Assembly: GCF_030252345.1 (NCBI RefSeq)
Contig: NZ_CP126980.1
Coordinates: 4,107,501-4,171,500 of the forward strand
Length of the DNA stretch: 64,000 nt
Direction of reading: 5' to 3'
Source of the DNA: Actinoplanes oblitus
GTDB lineage: Bacteria; Actinomycetota; Actinomycetes; Mycobacteriales; Micromonosporaceae
The notes beneath the pieces are model-generated. The model was not told where the DNA came from. It saw only the letters and a program-made list of their open reading frames with translations, and did no database searches. Numbering within the stretch: position 1 is the first letter of the stretch; every line of letters starts with the position of its first letter. The position numbers were made by a program, and so were the translations under genes. Positions 25,432-35,319 of the stretch are shown here, in pieces.

Positions 25432-28350
25432 CTACGGGGCGCTATAAACTCGGAATTTGTCGGCATTCATAAGGCGTTGCTGAGAGTAGAAGGTTTGCAG
25501 GGCACGGCCCCCGACCGAGTTCTGCTTTGCATTAATCATACATAAACTCCACCCGCTCGCCCCAGTTGCCTGGGTCGAAACTCCAGAAACGCCGCAAGTA
25601 CCAAACGTGCGACCGGACCCGCCATTCAGCGCAGCTCCCTGATAGGTGCTCGCCATAGGGTACTCGTCGCAAGACTTTCCTGACGGCCGCGGATACTTGC
25701 TCGGACATGCCTTTAACCGGTTGGAGTCACTTTTTGAACTGGAATTTAACTTTGTCAGCGGAGACCCGTTTGGATACTTTCCTGGAAGTCCCGAGTTTTG
25801 AGCGTTGTAGATGTGCTTCGCGAGCTCCGGGAACTTTCCCGTGCGAGAATAAGTCATAGTGGGAACGACTGAAGGAACAACGCACCCAACACTCTCTGGG
25901 TACCCTTTCAGCGCCTGATCGCATCGGACCGTTTGCGTCGACACTGCAGTCTTTGCGTGCCTGTCATTCGGGGCACCGTTCGTCAGCTCGTACTTCCAGG
26001 TCGCCCTCATGCTGGATTGTTTCCCGCGCTTGACCTTCGACTCAATCAGCGCCACTCCATTGAGAGGCCTGTTTGCCCAAAGCGGCTTATTGGCAGGGAG
26101 TGACCAACGCACTGAACAGTTATTTGAGCAGGACGCGCCGCGCCCTGTCGTTGCGACAACGATGAATTCGCCCATGAAGGTTGCCGAAAAAGCGCCGAGA
26201 CCTACCTGGTACACCCATTTCCGACTGTTACGCTTCGTGTACATGTAAAGAAATTGATAGTAGTCCAGGGTTCCTACAATATTCCAGACGCCATTAGCAT
26301 TCCGTGACCAAGAGTTGATGTGAATAGGCTCAACCTTGCAAGCCGCATATCGCCAGCGAATCCAGCTTGTGTCATTATTTATCGCCCGGTTGTAGCAGGC
26401 CTGAGGAATATCCGCCGGCTTCGGGATACGTGAGGCGCTGGTCGAGTACTCGGCAGCGACGCTCAGGCTACCCACGGAACCGTCCGTAACCCGAGTTGAA
26501 CTATGGAAACCCTCAAGAGCCCGTGTCATTCCACCTGGATTTGCCGTCTTCGCGTTTGCAATATCAGCTGCGGTTGCTGGGCGGGTGCATATTGACGACG
26601 TGCCAGCGGAATCTAGCTCGCAACTTTCCCCAGCGGTGGGTGTCGGCGCGGCTAATGCTGCCACCTGAGTAGATGCAGTCGATGTCTGTGCGCTCGGAGG
26701 CTCATCGCCCTCTTCCACCTGCTCAAGCTGAGGATCCGCCCCAAGTTCCTCCAGTGTCTCTTCGTCACTTAAGGGTTGCGCAGTTCCGAGTGCGTAGCGC
26801 ACCCCGGTGCTTTGCGCCGGGGCAAAGGGGTCCTCATCGAGAGAGGGGTATTGCTCTTCATCTGGGTTAACAACAGGAACTTCTGAACCATCCGTTGCCG
26901 GAACATCTGGCTCTTGAGTCCATTCCGGCTCCTCTAAAGGGATCGGGGAGTATGTAACCGTAGCGTAAGGAACTTGACTCGGGTCCCCGTTCCGAGACGT
27001 GAACTGCTTCCACTGAAACCAGTCCTTTTCGTCTACGGTGCGAATTCCCATGTGGCCGCGATCCGAGTTACTAACCGCTGTATATTGAAAGAATGCCGTA
27101 GCATCAATCGATAACCATCCGCCGTCACAGTTGGATGCAGTCGAGGTACCATCCCGCCAAAGCCATCGAGGCTGAGTATCCCAACCCACTCCTTCGGCCG
27201 CAGCATTAGTGGTCCAGATTTCCCAAGGCTGAGGATCGCAGCTTGCGGCCCAGGAACTATAGAAATTGGCCGTCGCGGAGGTTACTTCCATTCCACGCAA
27301 CGCCGTCGTATCCCAGTCGATCAGAGCCCGCGCAGCTTGCGTATCGCTCAGGGCTCCCATAAAAATCGAATCGGCATCAGGCCAGCCATACTCGTATCCC
27401 TGGACCACGGTAATGCTGCCCGTAGCTAGAAGCCGGTCGACCTGGGGATCGATTGTAACCGGGTAGACCGTGTTGGGGTCAGAAAGCCAATTCGGATCAG
27501 CCTTCAAATTGACTGCAAGTTCGCCGTTAAACTGCGCCGATCTTGCGACGGCTGCGGGCTCTTCCGAAGTCAATTTAAGTCGCTTTGAGCGAGCAAGACT
27601 CGGACGATTATTCGTCCGACCTGAATCCCACATAAGTGGGTGTGGGATAGCACCAAGCTGCTTTCCCAACCGATCACGGACCCTCAACTGACCGTTGGCG
27701 TCGGCACTGATCGACGCGACACCATTGCCCATCAGCGGTAAGGTGATCGATCCCATGCGCTGAGCCGCCGCACGGGACTTAACTACCAGAAACTGCTCAA
27801 ATCCTGTGGCGGTCGCCTGGACCACAACGTCTACCCCGGGAAGCGCCTCAGGGTAAGTCGCTCTACTTCCAGAAAGCTGTGGAGATGGCAATTTTCCAGT
27901 CCACCCCATTGCAAGCTGGCTGTCACCCTCTCCCACAGCAGCGAGAGAGCCGGACGAATCGTTCTTTCCTCCGGAAATGCGCAGGTTGTCTGGATGCGCT
28001 TTAGGCGCGATTGAACCATCGGCCTGACGCTGCAGCGTCAGATCAATGGGAACCCAAGAACCGTCACGCCGAAAACGGACGATTCCTGCCGAAATTCTTG
28101 CTTCCACCCGATAATCGGGTGTTGCAAAGAACTCTGCTGTCCCGGTTGTCATGCTATCAATTCGGACTCGGCTGCCAGTCTGACGCGCGCGGGCCATAGC
28201 AGCCGGCTCATCGGCCGCACCCAAAAGGGTTACAGACGAAGCAATAGCGGAATCTGGCGGCACAGTAACCAGACTTGCAACCAGCGTGACAGTTGCCACT
28301 ATTGCCATAGAAGCCATGAGGCGACGCCGTAACGGTCTCAACCTGGACAT
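25432..28350 (-). CDS. Secreted DNRLRE-domain protein with C-terminal NucA/NucB-type nuclease
   Basis: A 972-residue protein. The signal peptide MSRLRPLRRRLMASMAIVAT continues into a hydrophobic stretch with Ala-x-Ala-like processing near residue 38. Beta-rich N-terminal repeats follow (residues 60-300), then a DNRLRE-like beta-sandwich (VTIDPQVDRLLATGS to TVTYSP, about 300-470) and an acidic Pro-rich linker. The last 80 residues carry CDEYPMASTYQGA, NAKQNSVGGRALQTFYSQQR and FRVYSAP, the NucA/NucB deoxyribonuclease pattern. It is likely an exported DNase toxin or competence-type nuclease. Its codon use is markedly less G+C-rich than its neighbours, suggesting recent acquisition. Confidence 0.85.
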   Translation of the reverse strand: MSRLRPLRRRLMASMAIVATVTLVASLVTVPPDSAIASSVTLLGAADEPAAMARARQTGSRVRIDSMTTGTAEFFATPDYRVEARISAGIVRFRRDGSWVPIDLTLQRQADGSIAPKAHPDNLRISGGKNDSSGSLAAVGEGDSQLAMGWTGKLPSPQLSGSRATYPEALPGVDVVVQATATGFEQFLVVKSRAAAQRMGSITLPLMGNGVASISADANGQLRVRDRLGKQLGAIPHPLMWDSGRTNNRPSLARSKRLKLTSEEPAAVARSAQFNGELAVNLKADPNWLSDPNTVYPVTIDPQVDRLLATGSITVVQGYEYGWPDADSIFMGALSDTQAARALIDWDTTALRGMEVTSATANFYSSWAASCDPQPWEIWTTNAAAEGVGWDTQPRWLWRDGTSTASNCDGGWLSIDATAFFQYTAVSNSDRGHMGIRTVDEKDWFQWKQFTSRNGDPSQVPYATVTYSPIPLEEPEWTQEPDVPATDGSEVPVVNPDEEQYPSLDEDPFAPAQSTGVRYALGTAQPLSDEETLEELGADPQLEQVEEGDEPPSAQTSTASTQVAALAAPTPTAGESCELDSAGTSSICTRPATAADIANAKTANPGGMTRALEGFHSSTRVTDGSVGSLSVAAEYSTSASRIPKPADIPQACYNRAINNDTSWIRWRYAACKVEPIHINSWSRNANGVWNIVGTLDYYQFLYMYTKRNSRKWVYQVGLGAFSATFMGEFIVVATTGRGASCSNNCSVRWSLPANKPLWANRPLNGVALIESKVKRGKQSSMRATWKYELTNGAPNDRHAKTAVSTQTVRCDQALKGYPESVGCVVPSVVPTMTYSRTGKFPELAKHIYNAQNSGLPGKYPNGSPLTKLNSSSKSDSNRLKACPSKYPRPSGKSCDEYPMASTYQGAALNGGSGRTFGTCGVSGVSTQATGASGWSLCMINAKQNSVGGRALQTFYSQQRLMNADKFRVYSAP

Positions 28351-28554
28351 TTCCCTTGCAAATCCTTACCGCTTGGCATCAGAAGCGGTGAAGATACCTT
28401 ACGGGCTGTTGTGAGTCGTTCCGCCTGACGGATATCAACTCAAGATCAACAGCGGATTGACTCACGCCCTAAGGACAAGCAGATAGCGTGAGATTTGCGC
28501 ATCTCAGACTATCGGTGTAACGTTGCGCCTAGACTTCTATTCACTGGAGCCACA

Positions 28555-29064
28555 ATGCACTACCGCCTGATCGCCATTGCGATTATCTTGTCTGTAGGGA
28601 CGATGGCGGGGTGCGCCCACGAAGAATCTGGAAATCCTCCCGTCGAGCGCCCGCCCTCTAGCCGAGCAATCAACAATGACGAGTCATCCGCTAGAACTGG
28701 GCTTAGTCGCGATGACGCCTGCGCCTCGTTTAACGGGTGGTTTCGATCACTCGGAGATCGGGCTGAGCCTGCAACGCGCGACTATCTTGACTCTTTGAGC
28801 AATAAGAATTTGTCGCCAGACCAGGTTGCCTCCACTCGAAAAATTTATTTTACCCACCATGCGGCTGCGTTAAAGCTGCTCGCAGTCGCGACGAAGGACG
28901 ACGACTTGCGGGATTCGCTATATGCAGTTTCTGGCGACCTCTTGGAACGCTCCAAAACCTCGTGGGTGCCGACAGGATCGGCGGGAATTCTTCCAGACAC
29001 CTCAGCGGTTATGGCGTTATGTAATATAAGTCTTGAGGAACGGGCTGTGCCAACTACTCGCTGA
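28555..29064 (+). CDS. Putative lipoprotein
   Basis: A 169-residue protein, with GGAG six bases before the ATG. The signal peptide MHYRLIAIAIILSVGTMAGC ends in a lipobox-like MAGC at residue 20. The mature part has SRDDACASFNGWFRSLGD and LKLLAVATKDDDLRDSLYAV, helical with conserved-looking Cys. It is divergent from the nuclease gene and of similarly reduced G+C, so it belongs to the same island. Function unknown. Confidence 0.7.
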   Translation: MHYRLIAIAIILSVGTMAGCAHEESGNPPVERPPSSRAINNDESSARTGLSRDDACASFNGWFRSLGDRAEPATRDYLDSLSNKNLSPDQVASTRKIYFTHHAAALKLLAVATKDDDLRDSLYAVSGDLLERSKTSWVPTGSAGILPDTSAVMALCNISLEERAVPTTR

Positions 29065-29413
29065 GTGAGCGTTTGAGAGGTTGTAATACGGCTTGCTGAA
29101 CGTTCGGTGGCGGTGCCGACCACCTTGACCGACTGCGAGTCCTGGACGCCGGCCGACGGATGGGCCTCATGCCCCTCGCCACTCGCCGAGGTTCGCGTGA
29201 CTCCTCAAGAAGCCGCATCGGTAAGCCGCTCGCGCACGGCCTCGGCGAACGGGTGATGATCGGCGAGTACGCGGCGTGGTTGCTGTGCGCTGCGTTCTGG
29301 CCGCGACGCGCGTGACCGAAGTACCGTTCCCGTCCGACGCAGGACCGCCACTGAACAGCGACATTGCGGCGCCCGCGCCATCACCCCATCGGGCCGAGGC
29401 AGTCGTTCCCCTA
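29065..29413. other. No gene recognised
   Basis: About 350 bp of G+C-rich sequence between the lipoprotein gene and an IS5 element. Minus-strand text such as GEAVRERL near 29220-29250 hints at an old gene fragment, but nothing supports a gene call. Confidence 0.4.
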
Positions 29414-30312
29414 AAAGCTCCTAACACGATCTCTTAGTGGGTCCAGTTGATCAGGCGGCGCCAGCAGATCAGGACGCAGGCGAGGCTGACGAAGCCGTCG
29501 TGGATGTCGAGTCGGCGTTCCCAGCGCACGGCGAGCCGGCGGAACTGGTGGAGCAGGGCGAAGGTCTGCTCGACGACGTAGCGCAGTCTGCCCAGACCTT
29601 TGATCCCGGGGGTTTTGGGCCTCGGGATGATCGGCTCGGTGCCGCGTTCGCGGCAGGCCTGACGGAATGCCGCGCTGCTGTAGGCCTTGTCGGCCAGCAG
29701 GGTCGCGAAGCGCCGCCGAGGGCGGCCCGGGCGTCCGGCGATCGGCGGGTAGCAGTCGAGCAGGTCGAGGGCGCGTTTGATGTCGGGAACGTTCGCGCCG
29801 CTGGTCAGCACGTAGATCGGGGTGCCGTTGCCGTCACAGATCAGGTGGTGTTTCGAGCCGGGTTTGCCGCGGTTGACCGGCGACGGCCTGTCCCGGCACC
29901 CCCTTTTTCGCGTCGATGTGACTGGCGTCCATCGCCGCTCTCGACCAGTCGATCCGGTTCGCTGCGTTCAGCTTGGCGAGCAGTATGCGGTGGACCTGGT
30001 CGAACACCCCGGCCTCAGTCCAGCGTTGCAGCCGTCGCCAGCAGGTCATTCCGGAGCCGAAGCCGAGTTCCTGCGGCAGGTCCTCCCAGCCGATCCCGGT
30101 GTGCAGCACGAACAGGATGCCTTGCAGGCACAGCCGGTCCGGGACCGGCCGCGGACCCGGCGACTTCGCCGGCCACGGCGGTAGTACCGGCTCGATCAGC
30201 TTCCACAACTCGTCACCGATGACCCACGCCTTGCTCACGACGACCGAACGAGAATGATCTTTACCTCGCAACGCTGATCAACATCGATTCAGCAGATCGT
30301 GTTAGGAGCTTT
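29414..30312 (-). mobile_element. IS5-family element (second type)
   Basis: About 0.9 kb with near-perfect ends: AAAAGCTCCTAACACGATCT at 29413-29432 and its exact inverse at 30294-30313. The last base pairs overlap a TA (or CTAA/TTAG) target site. It is unrelated in sequence to the 918-bp IS5 copies. Confidence 0.88.
29434..30271 (-). pseudogene. IS5-family transposase split over two frames
   Basis: The N-terminal part (from 30271) reads VIGDELWKLIEPVLPPWPA, MTCWRRLQRWTEAGVFDQV and AAMDASHIDAKKG. The C-terminal part reads PVNRGKPGSKHHLICDG, DKAYSSAAFRQACRERG and YVVEQTFALLHQFRRLAVRW and ends at 29434. The frames change around 29900, where the coding strand has AAAAAGGGGG. This run could be a programmed slip site, as in some IS5 elements, but the sequence just downstream also lacks one base relative to the expected GPSPV text, so a damaging indel is equally possible. 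Confidence 0.75.
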
Positions 30313-30500
30313 TAGGTGATGACGGGATTCGTATGGCATGAAAGAACTGCCGGTGTTGTGGTAAATGCCGATGTAGTAAGGCGTCACCATTGTGCCTTCC
30401 GGTTTTGCCGGGAACGGGGTTCGGTGGTGAGAGCGGGCCGGATTTCGTTTCCTCTTGGCTGGCGGCCGGTGTTGCGGCTCGCGGTCCGGGCCGCCGTGCC

Positions 30501-30752
30501 CTATGTGTGAGTGATCAGCGGACCGTCCGCACCATCCAGGACGGTGCCGGGCTGGGCCGGCAGGATTTCGCCTGCCCGGACCAGGTGCAGCGCGACCCAC
30601 TGCTCGCCGACGCGGACTTCAATGACGTGCGGCAGACGGCAGCCGTCGAGACGCCGCACTCCAGCCTGATGACGTTGCGCTTGCAGCAGGCTGAATGTCT
30701 CAAAGGTGTCCTCAGCGCAGACGACACGGTGCGTTGGGGTCTTATCGGCCAC
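30501..30752 (-). CDS. Small hypothetical protein
   Basis: An 83-residue protein from a GTG at 30752 with GAAGGAGAG immediately upstream. It reads VADKTPTHRVVCAEDTFETF and continues HVIEVRVGEQWVALHLVRAG. The frame also joins the upstream Mom-like pseudogene because that gene is frameshifted, but the ribosome binding site marks a separate start. No family is recognised. Confidence 0.55.
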   Translation of the reverse strand: MADKTPTHRVVCAEDTFETFSLLQAQRHQAGVRRLDGCRLPHVIEVRVGEQWVALHLVRAGEILPAQPGTVLDGADGPLITHT

Positions 30753-30762
30753 GGCCTCTCCT

Positions 30763-31385
30763 TCAGAGCTTCGGCTCCTGCTCCAGCGGATGGGTGGTGT
30801 GGCCGGGCGCGTGTTGGAAGCGCCAGAGAGCCACAAGGTTTTGGTCCCACGAGCGGTGTCCGGAGCGACGCGGCGCCGCGACCAGGTTCCGCCGCCGTGC
30901 GTTCCGGCCGTGACAGACATCCGGGTCCAACCGTCGAAGCGATAGATGTCACCGTCATGCCGGCTGTTGTGGCTGTAGGCAACGGCTGCGGCCACCGGCC
31001 AGTACGGCCAGGACGGCGCGGCGACCTCGCGCCGGAGCCGCAGCATGGGCCGCGTCGCCCAGCGGGCGGTCGGCGCCGAGCACAACCGGGCCAGCTCGAC
31101 CAGCTGCTTGCGGCCGTAGCCGGCTGCGGTGCTGCTTGCCGTCGACGCGCTGACCGCGACACAGACCGGTTGACCGGCCACCTCCAGTGCCTACGCCTCG
31201 GCACCGAACGGCCGACGGCAGGCGCCAAGGTAGTGGCCCCAGGCAGTGAGCAGCTCGTTGGCGCAGGCTAGTGGAATCGAGGTGAGGCCGGCGGCGGAAG
31301 GAAGCAGCGCAGGCCGATACCCCGATGCGGCGGACGGTGCGGTACGAGCGCTCACCGGAGGGTCCCGCAACGTGCTGGCGCTCAC
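30763..31385 (-). pseudogene. Mom/XF1762-like GNAT protein, doubly disrupted
   Basis: From a GTG at 31385: CANELLTAWGHYLGACRRPFG, an in-frame TAG at 31191-31193, then ALEVAGQPVCVAVSAS, VELARLCSAP, WATRPMLRLRREVAAPSWPYW, VAYSHNSRHDGDIYRFDGW and ARGTKTLWL. A two-base CT duplication near 30810 shifts the end; in the correct frame it would close WRFQHAPGHTTH...EQEPKL at 30763. The order resembles GNAT-fold proteins related to phage Mom, which modify adenine in DNA. That comparison is from memory. The GTG overlaps the stop of the GGDEF gene (GTGA). Confidence 0.6.
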
Positions 31386-32560
31386 CGCGCTGCCTGCCGG
31401 CCGGGCCAGTGCGGATCTGCGGTGGCGATCTCGTCCGGGTAGATGCTGAACCCCTCGTCCGGCTGAGCGTCACCGTCAGGCCCGTAGTACAGGGCGACGG
31501 CTTGACGCGCGTCGTCTGGAGGCTCCGGTGGCGCGCCGAGCTCCGATGCGACGTTGGCCCACGATGATCTGACGTGCTCAGCGAGGGCGGCATACGCCGC
31601 GTCCGGGTCGGCGTGCAGGCTTACGGCATCGGTATGACGGTCCCGCCGACGCAGCACCCACACCGTCGGTGCCGGTGATCGCCATAGCCGCGTCGGATCG
31701 CGGGCGTCGGTGTACTCGTCAGCCAGTGCGTCGCGGGCTCGCTCAAGGGCCTGCTGCTGGCGTTCGGTGAGAGCCGCTGTGTCCGGGTTCTGCCACAGGT
31801 CGAGGGCCGCTTTCGCAAGGCATTCGAGGTCGGCGCCGCAGAGCAGATCAGCGATCAGGGGCCGCTCATCCCGGTCGGTGCAGCGCCTCGGCTGGTGGGG
31901 ACAACAGCGGGGAAGGTGGGCTGCGTCGCGTGCCTGTCGGCGCAGGTACGGCAGGGCATCGGGGTAGGTCATGCCGTGCTGGTAGGCAACCGGCGCACTG
32001 GCACGTTTGGCCTGGTACAGCGCAATGTCGGCGTCAGCCAGAATCTGTGGCCAGGGATATCTGGGGCGGGCGTAGGCGAGTCCGGCGGTGCCGGGCACGG
32101 ACAGCGGCCCGGTCGGCAGATCTTCGACCAGAAACGGTGCGCACGCCTCGGTTGCCGCGGCGCTGGCTACGTGCAAGTTGTCCGCGGGCAGGATCAGGGC
32201 GAATTCGTCGCCGCCGAGCCGACCGGCCCAACCGTCCAGGCGGGAGGCGATTGTGGTCAGGCGGGCGCCCGCGGCGGCCAGCACCTGGTCGCCGGCGGGG
32301 TGGCCATGCCGATCGTTGGCCTGCTTGAAGGCGTCCAGGTCGAGCAGGATCAGGTATCTGTCCCGGTCGGCGTAGGCGGCGTAGGCGTGTTCGAGACCGG
32401 ATCGGTTGAGGACGGCGGTCAGCGGGTCCTCGTGGACGCGTCGAGTCAACTCGCGGACCTGTGCCTTCAGCTGGCAGATCAGCGGTGCGGTACCCATGCG
32501 GGCGGCCGCGGCACCAAGGACGGCCGCGGCGCCGAGGACCGCGATATTCATCGCATGCAT
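31382..32560 (-). CDS. GGDEF-domain protein (diguanylate cyclase-like) with unknown C-terminal region
   Basis: A 392-residue protein. An N-terminal hydrophobic segment (NIAVLGAAAVLGAAAARMG) is followed by a coiled region and a GGDEF domain at about 45-200: LDLDAFKQANDRHGHPAGDQ and an intact RLGGDEFALIL active site, so cyclic-di-GMP synthesis is plausible. The C-terminal 190 residues include PTVWVLRRRDRHTDAV and DEGFSIYPDEIATADPHW, of unknown function. The start is placed at the ATG 32560, with GTGAGG nine bases upstream; a GTG at 32575 is an alternative. It is coupled downstream to the disrupted Mom-like gene. Confidence 0.8.
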   Translation of the reverse strand: MHAMNIAVLGAAAVLGAAAARMGTAPLICQLKAQVRELTRRVHEDPLTAVLNRSGLEHAYAAYADRDRYLILLDLDAFKQANDRHGHPAGDQVLAAAGARLTTIASRLDGWAGRLGGDEFALILPADNLHVASAAATEACAPFLVEDLPTGPLSVPGTAGLAYARPRYPWPQILADADIALYQAKRASAPVAYQHGMTYPDALPYLRRQARDAAHLPRCCPHQPRRCTDRDERPLIADLLCGADLECLAKAALDLWQNPDTAALTERQQQALERARDALADEYTDARDPTRLWRSPAPTVWVLRRRDRHTDAVSLHADPDAAYAALAEHVRSSWANVASELGAPPEPPDDARQAVALYYGPDGDAQPDEGFSIYPDEIATADPHWPGRQAAR

Positions 32561-32662
32561 CAAGCAATTCCTCACGAGACAGAGCGGGCCCGCGCCCCCG
32601 GGTGGGATGCGGGCCTCGGCAACAGGCAGAGCACGCCGCAGCGGCGTGATGGCGCTCTGGGC

Positions 32663-33823
32663 TTATACGGCTGCGGCGGCCAGGCGCATGGCCTCGACTG
32701 CGGTGTTCTCCATCTGGTAGCCGACATCGGCGTCGTCGACGCTGCGTCCGTAGGACGTGACGGCCTGCATGATGCCGCCCGCGCTCAGATCGGCTCCGCG
32801 GATGAAGTGCGCCAGGATGTCACGCTGCTGGTCCTCGGTGTACTTCAGCTTCTGACCCAGCACCTTGAGCGTTTCCTCGGGTCGGGGCACGCTGATCCCG
32901 GCGGCTTCCTCGAGATTGCGGACGGCACGGGTGACGAAGTCGATGTCCAGGTAGGCCTTGACCGCGTCCTTGGTTTGCTGCTTGATCACGTCGAGCTCCG
33001 CGGCGATCGTTGCCGCTGACGGCTCGATGATGCCGTCGTCGTCGGTGATTCGGCTGCCTAGATGCACACGGCTGAGGACGCCACGGTGGATGCTCATGCC
33101 GTTGAGGCACACTTCCACCCGGACGAACGGGTCCAGGCGGTAACGGCCGAAGCCGGTCTCGGAATTGGTGAGCCGGAAACCACCGCAGATGATCGGAAGG
33201 TCACTGCCGCGGCGCCCGTCGAACGGCGACCGGTAGTCACGCAACAGCTGCGGAGCCAGTACCTGCAGCTGCGGGCAGATGAACCGGACGTACATGCGCC
33301 GGTCGGTCAGGTCGCACGAGGCGACCTCGACGTGCACTCCAGTCTCTCGGATGCCGTCGAGCACCGACAGCAGCGCGTCCAGGTTATCGATCCGCAGATA
33401 GCAGTCGGACAGGACCGCCCGGGCGATACCGGTGCTGCTCGTCGGGTGATCGCGCAGACAGCGGATCAAGAATCGCCGGTTGTCGTCGTCGAGCCACCCG
33501 TTGATGTTTTCGTCCAGCAGCCGCACGTTCTTTTGAGCCATCCGCCGCAGGTAGGGCAGGGGGATCTTCAGCTTGTCGCCGATGCCGCCTAGAGCGATGT
33601 CGTTGAGCGCGTAGACGCCGTCGGTCAGGGTGACGCCGTCGTTGCGCAGCTGGGGTACGGCGCCGGCGATGACGAGGTTGCCGTCGACGGATCGCAGCTT
33701 CGCCGAGCTGGCGATGATGTCGTCGGCGCGAGCCTTCTGAGCAGTCAACATCTGCATCATGGATTCGAGGCTGACGTGACGGTTCGGTGCGATGGTCAGT
33801 GTCGGCTGAGCCATAGAGAACAT
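32663..33823 (-). CDS. DUF932 phage/plasmid-like protein
   Basis: A 386-residue protein from the ATG at 33823 (AAGGGG upstream; alternative ATG at 33814). It shows the DUF932 layout: KLRSVDGNLVIAGAVPQL, DIALGGIGDKLKIPLPYLRR, AVLSDCYLRIDNLDALLSVL, CGGFRLTNSETGFGRYRLDP and a C-terminal helical part ending in DVGYQMENTAVEAMRLAAAAV. DUF932 proteins are typical of plasmids and phages and are often placed near anti-restriction or replication genes. The role is not established. Confidence 0.85.
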   Translation of the reverse strand: MFSMAQPTLTIAPNRHVSLESMMQMLTAQKARADDIIASSAKLRSVDGNLVIAGAVPQLRNDGVTLTDGVYALNDIALGGIGDKLKIPLPYLRRMAQKNVRLLDENINGWLDDDNRRFLIRCLRDHPTSSTGIARAVLSDCYLRIDNLDALLSVLDGIRETGVHVEVASCDLTDRRMYVRFICPQLQVLAPQLLRDYRSPFDGRRGSDLPIICGGFRLTNSETGFGRYRLDPFVRVEVCLNGMSIHRGVLSRVHLGSRITDDDGIIEPSAATIAAELDVIKQQTKDAVKAYLDIDFVTRAVRNLEEAAGISVPRPEETLKVLGQKLKYTEDQQRDILAHFIRGADLSAGGIMQAVTSYGRSVDDADVGYQMENTAVEAMRLAAAAV

Positions 33824-34781
33824 GCCCCTTGACGAGCGAGCCGGCCGATGAGCGGGCGGCTGACGGGTTCGCGTTCGCCCGGCGCGGAGCCTGTGGCGTC
33901 CGGTGGGGCGAGCGCGTGCTGGCCCGCCAGCACCTGGCCGGCCCGGCAGCCGGGGCGTCAAGGCTGGGAGCGAGAAGATCTCTGGCCGAAGGCCAAGATG
34001 TTCTCGCCCGGCCTTGCGCCCGGCCCGGGCCGAGCCATCGTGCCAGGCCAGCACCGCCGTCTCACCTGGCAGCCGCGCGCTGCCCGGCCCGGACTCAGCC
34101 GTCGGTACGAATGACCTTTAGCGCTTGTCAGGACATGGGCAACCCGCTGCAGCGCCGGGCATTGTGCGAACGAGGGTGGAGGAGCGGCAGATCGTTTCCG
34201 TCGTGCCCGACGGGTCCCTGCCAGCCCTCACTTTGGTATCAGTAGCATTGGTCTTCAAATGTCGGCGAGACAACCAGCGACAACCAGTGACAACTATTTT
34301 ATCTTCGCGTCCGCTGCAATGCTGAGCGCAGGGACCGAAGCAGTCTTAGCGTCATCTCGCGAGCATAGATAGTAGTGCCGCAGAGGCATTATATTCCGCG
34401 CGGCGGAATTTGCTGATGGTCCCTTTCCGTAGCGGCGAAGGGGATTGCCCTTGTGAAGACAGGCTGACCAAACGGCGAAGGTTGGACCCGTTCGACCCTG
34501 TATCGGGGCTGCCATCACGGTCGCCTCGGTGGCCAGTACTCACAATCGTCGTGCGTCGGCACAACGAAACCAAATTCCGTACGTAGGCCAAGCGCGGCGA
34601 CCTGCACCAGCGCAGCACTCGCATGCGACGCGTGCTCGACGCCTGTCTGAGTGAAACATCGTTCCGTTTCTGGCCTATCAAGTTGGCGTCCTCGGCAGTG
34701 CAGTCATGCGCGGAGTGCATGTCGATCTACCCCCGGGCGGCATGTGCGCCTCGCTGACTCCCATCACAGATCGGAGCGGAA
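33824..34781. other. Long non-coding interval with hairpins
   Basis: About 960 bp without a credible gene. The first 300 bp hold several inverted repeats upstream of the DUF932 gene (for example GCGAGAA with TTCTCGC around 33970-34010, and GCGTGCTGGC with GCCAGCAC near 33912-33935). The interval 34230-34700 is noticeably richer in A and T, contains a duplicated CAGCGACAACCAGTGACAAC-type stretch near 34270 and may carry promoters for the secreted protein gene downstream. Confidence 0.45.
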
Positions 34782-35147
34782 ATGAGACTTGCGAAAAAGG
34801 CAACCATCGCGGCAGTAGTGGCCTCGGCCGCAGCTGCTACGGCGATCGTCGGAGGTGTCCCATCGCCGGCGTTCGCTGCCAACACTTCCTGTATGGCTCC
34901 GTACTGGTACGGGTGGCACCGTACCTGCACTACGGGAACGATCGAGCCGAATAGCCAGCACAAGATCTGGATCGCCGTCTCGGCCTGCAAGGGCAGTCCG
35001 TGGAAGGTCTGGGACACCGGCACCGGCGTGACGATCGCCTCGGGTACCGGCAGCCGCAGCAGCAAGGCGGTCGGCGGCCTGTACGGCCACTACAAGGCCA
35101 AACTGACCGAAGCCTGCTGGCGCGACAGTATCGCTTTGGCCAGCTGA
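34782..35147 (+). CDS. Small secreted protein
   Basis: A 121-residue protein, with CGGAGCGG before the ATG. A classic signal peptide MRLAKKATIAAVVASAAAAT is followed by Ala-x-Ala cleavage near residue 33 (SPAFAANTSC). The mature part of about 88 residues has four Cys and many aromatics (MAPYWYGWHRTC, ACKGSPWKVWDTG, CWRDSIALAS). It resembles small secreted beta-rich proteins of actinomycetes. The function is unknown. A strong terminator follows. Confidence 0.8.
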   Translation: MRLAKKATIAAVVASAAAATAIVGGVPSPAFAANTSCMAPYWYGWHRTCTTGTIEPNSQHKIWIAVSACKGSPWKVWDTGTGVTIASGTGSRSSKAVGGLYGHYKAKLTEACWRDSIALAS

Positions 35148-35181
35148 CCCGAGCTCCAGAAACGGTCTGAAGACCGCAGCG

Positions 35182-35215
35182 GGCCGGCTGCTGCCCTGCC
35201 AGGCAGCAGCCGGCC
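35182..35215 (+). terminator. Hairpin terminator after secreted protein gene
   Basis: A perfect 14-bp inverted repeat, GGCCGGCTGCTGCC and GGCAGCAGCCGGCC, with a 6-base loop, 35 bp after the stop codon. Confidence 0.88.
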
Positions 35216-35319
35216 TGCGGCACACCGATCAACGATCACCCGGCAGGGTGCACGTACCTAGCCAGGGCAGCGCTATGTCCTTCTTCACCGCAGTTGTCTC
35301 AGCATTTCACGGAGGAACC

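Noticed and set aside
33824..34500. An origin of replication with iterons
   Set aside because: Several inverted repeats and a short CAACCAG duplication occur, but no set of equally spaced direct repeats is visible.
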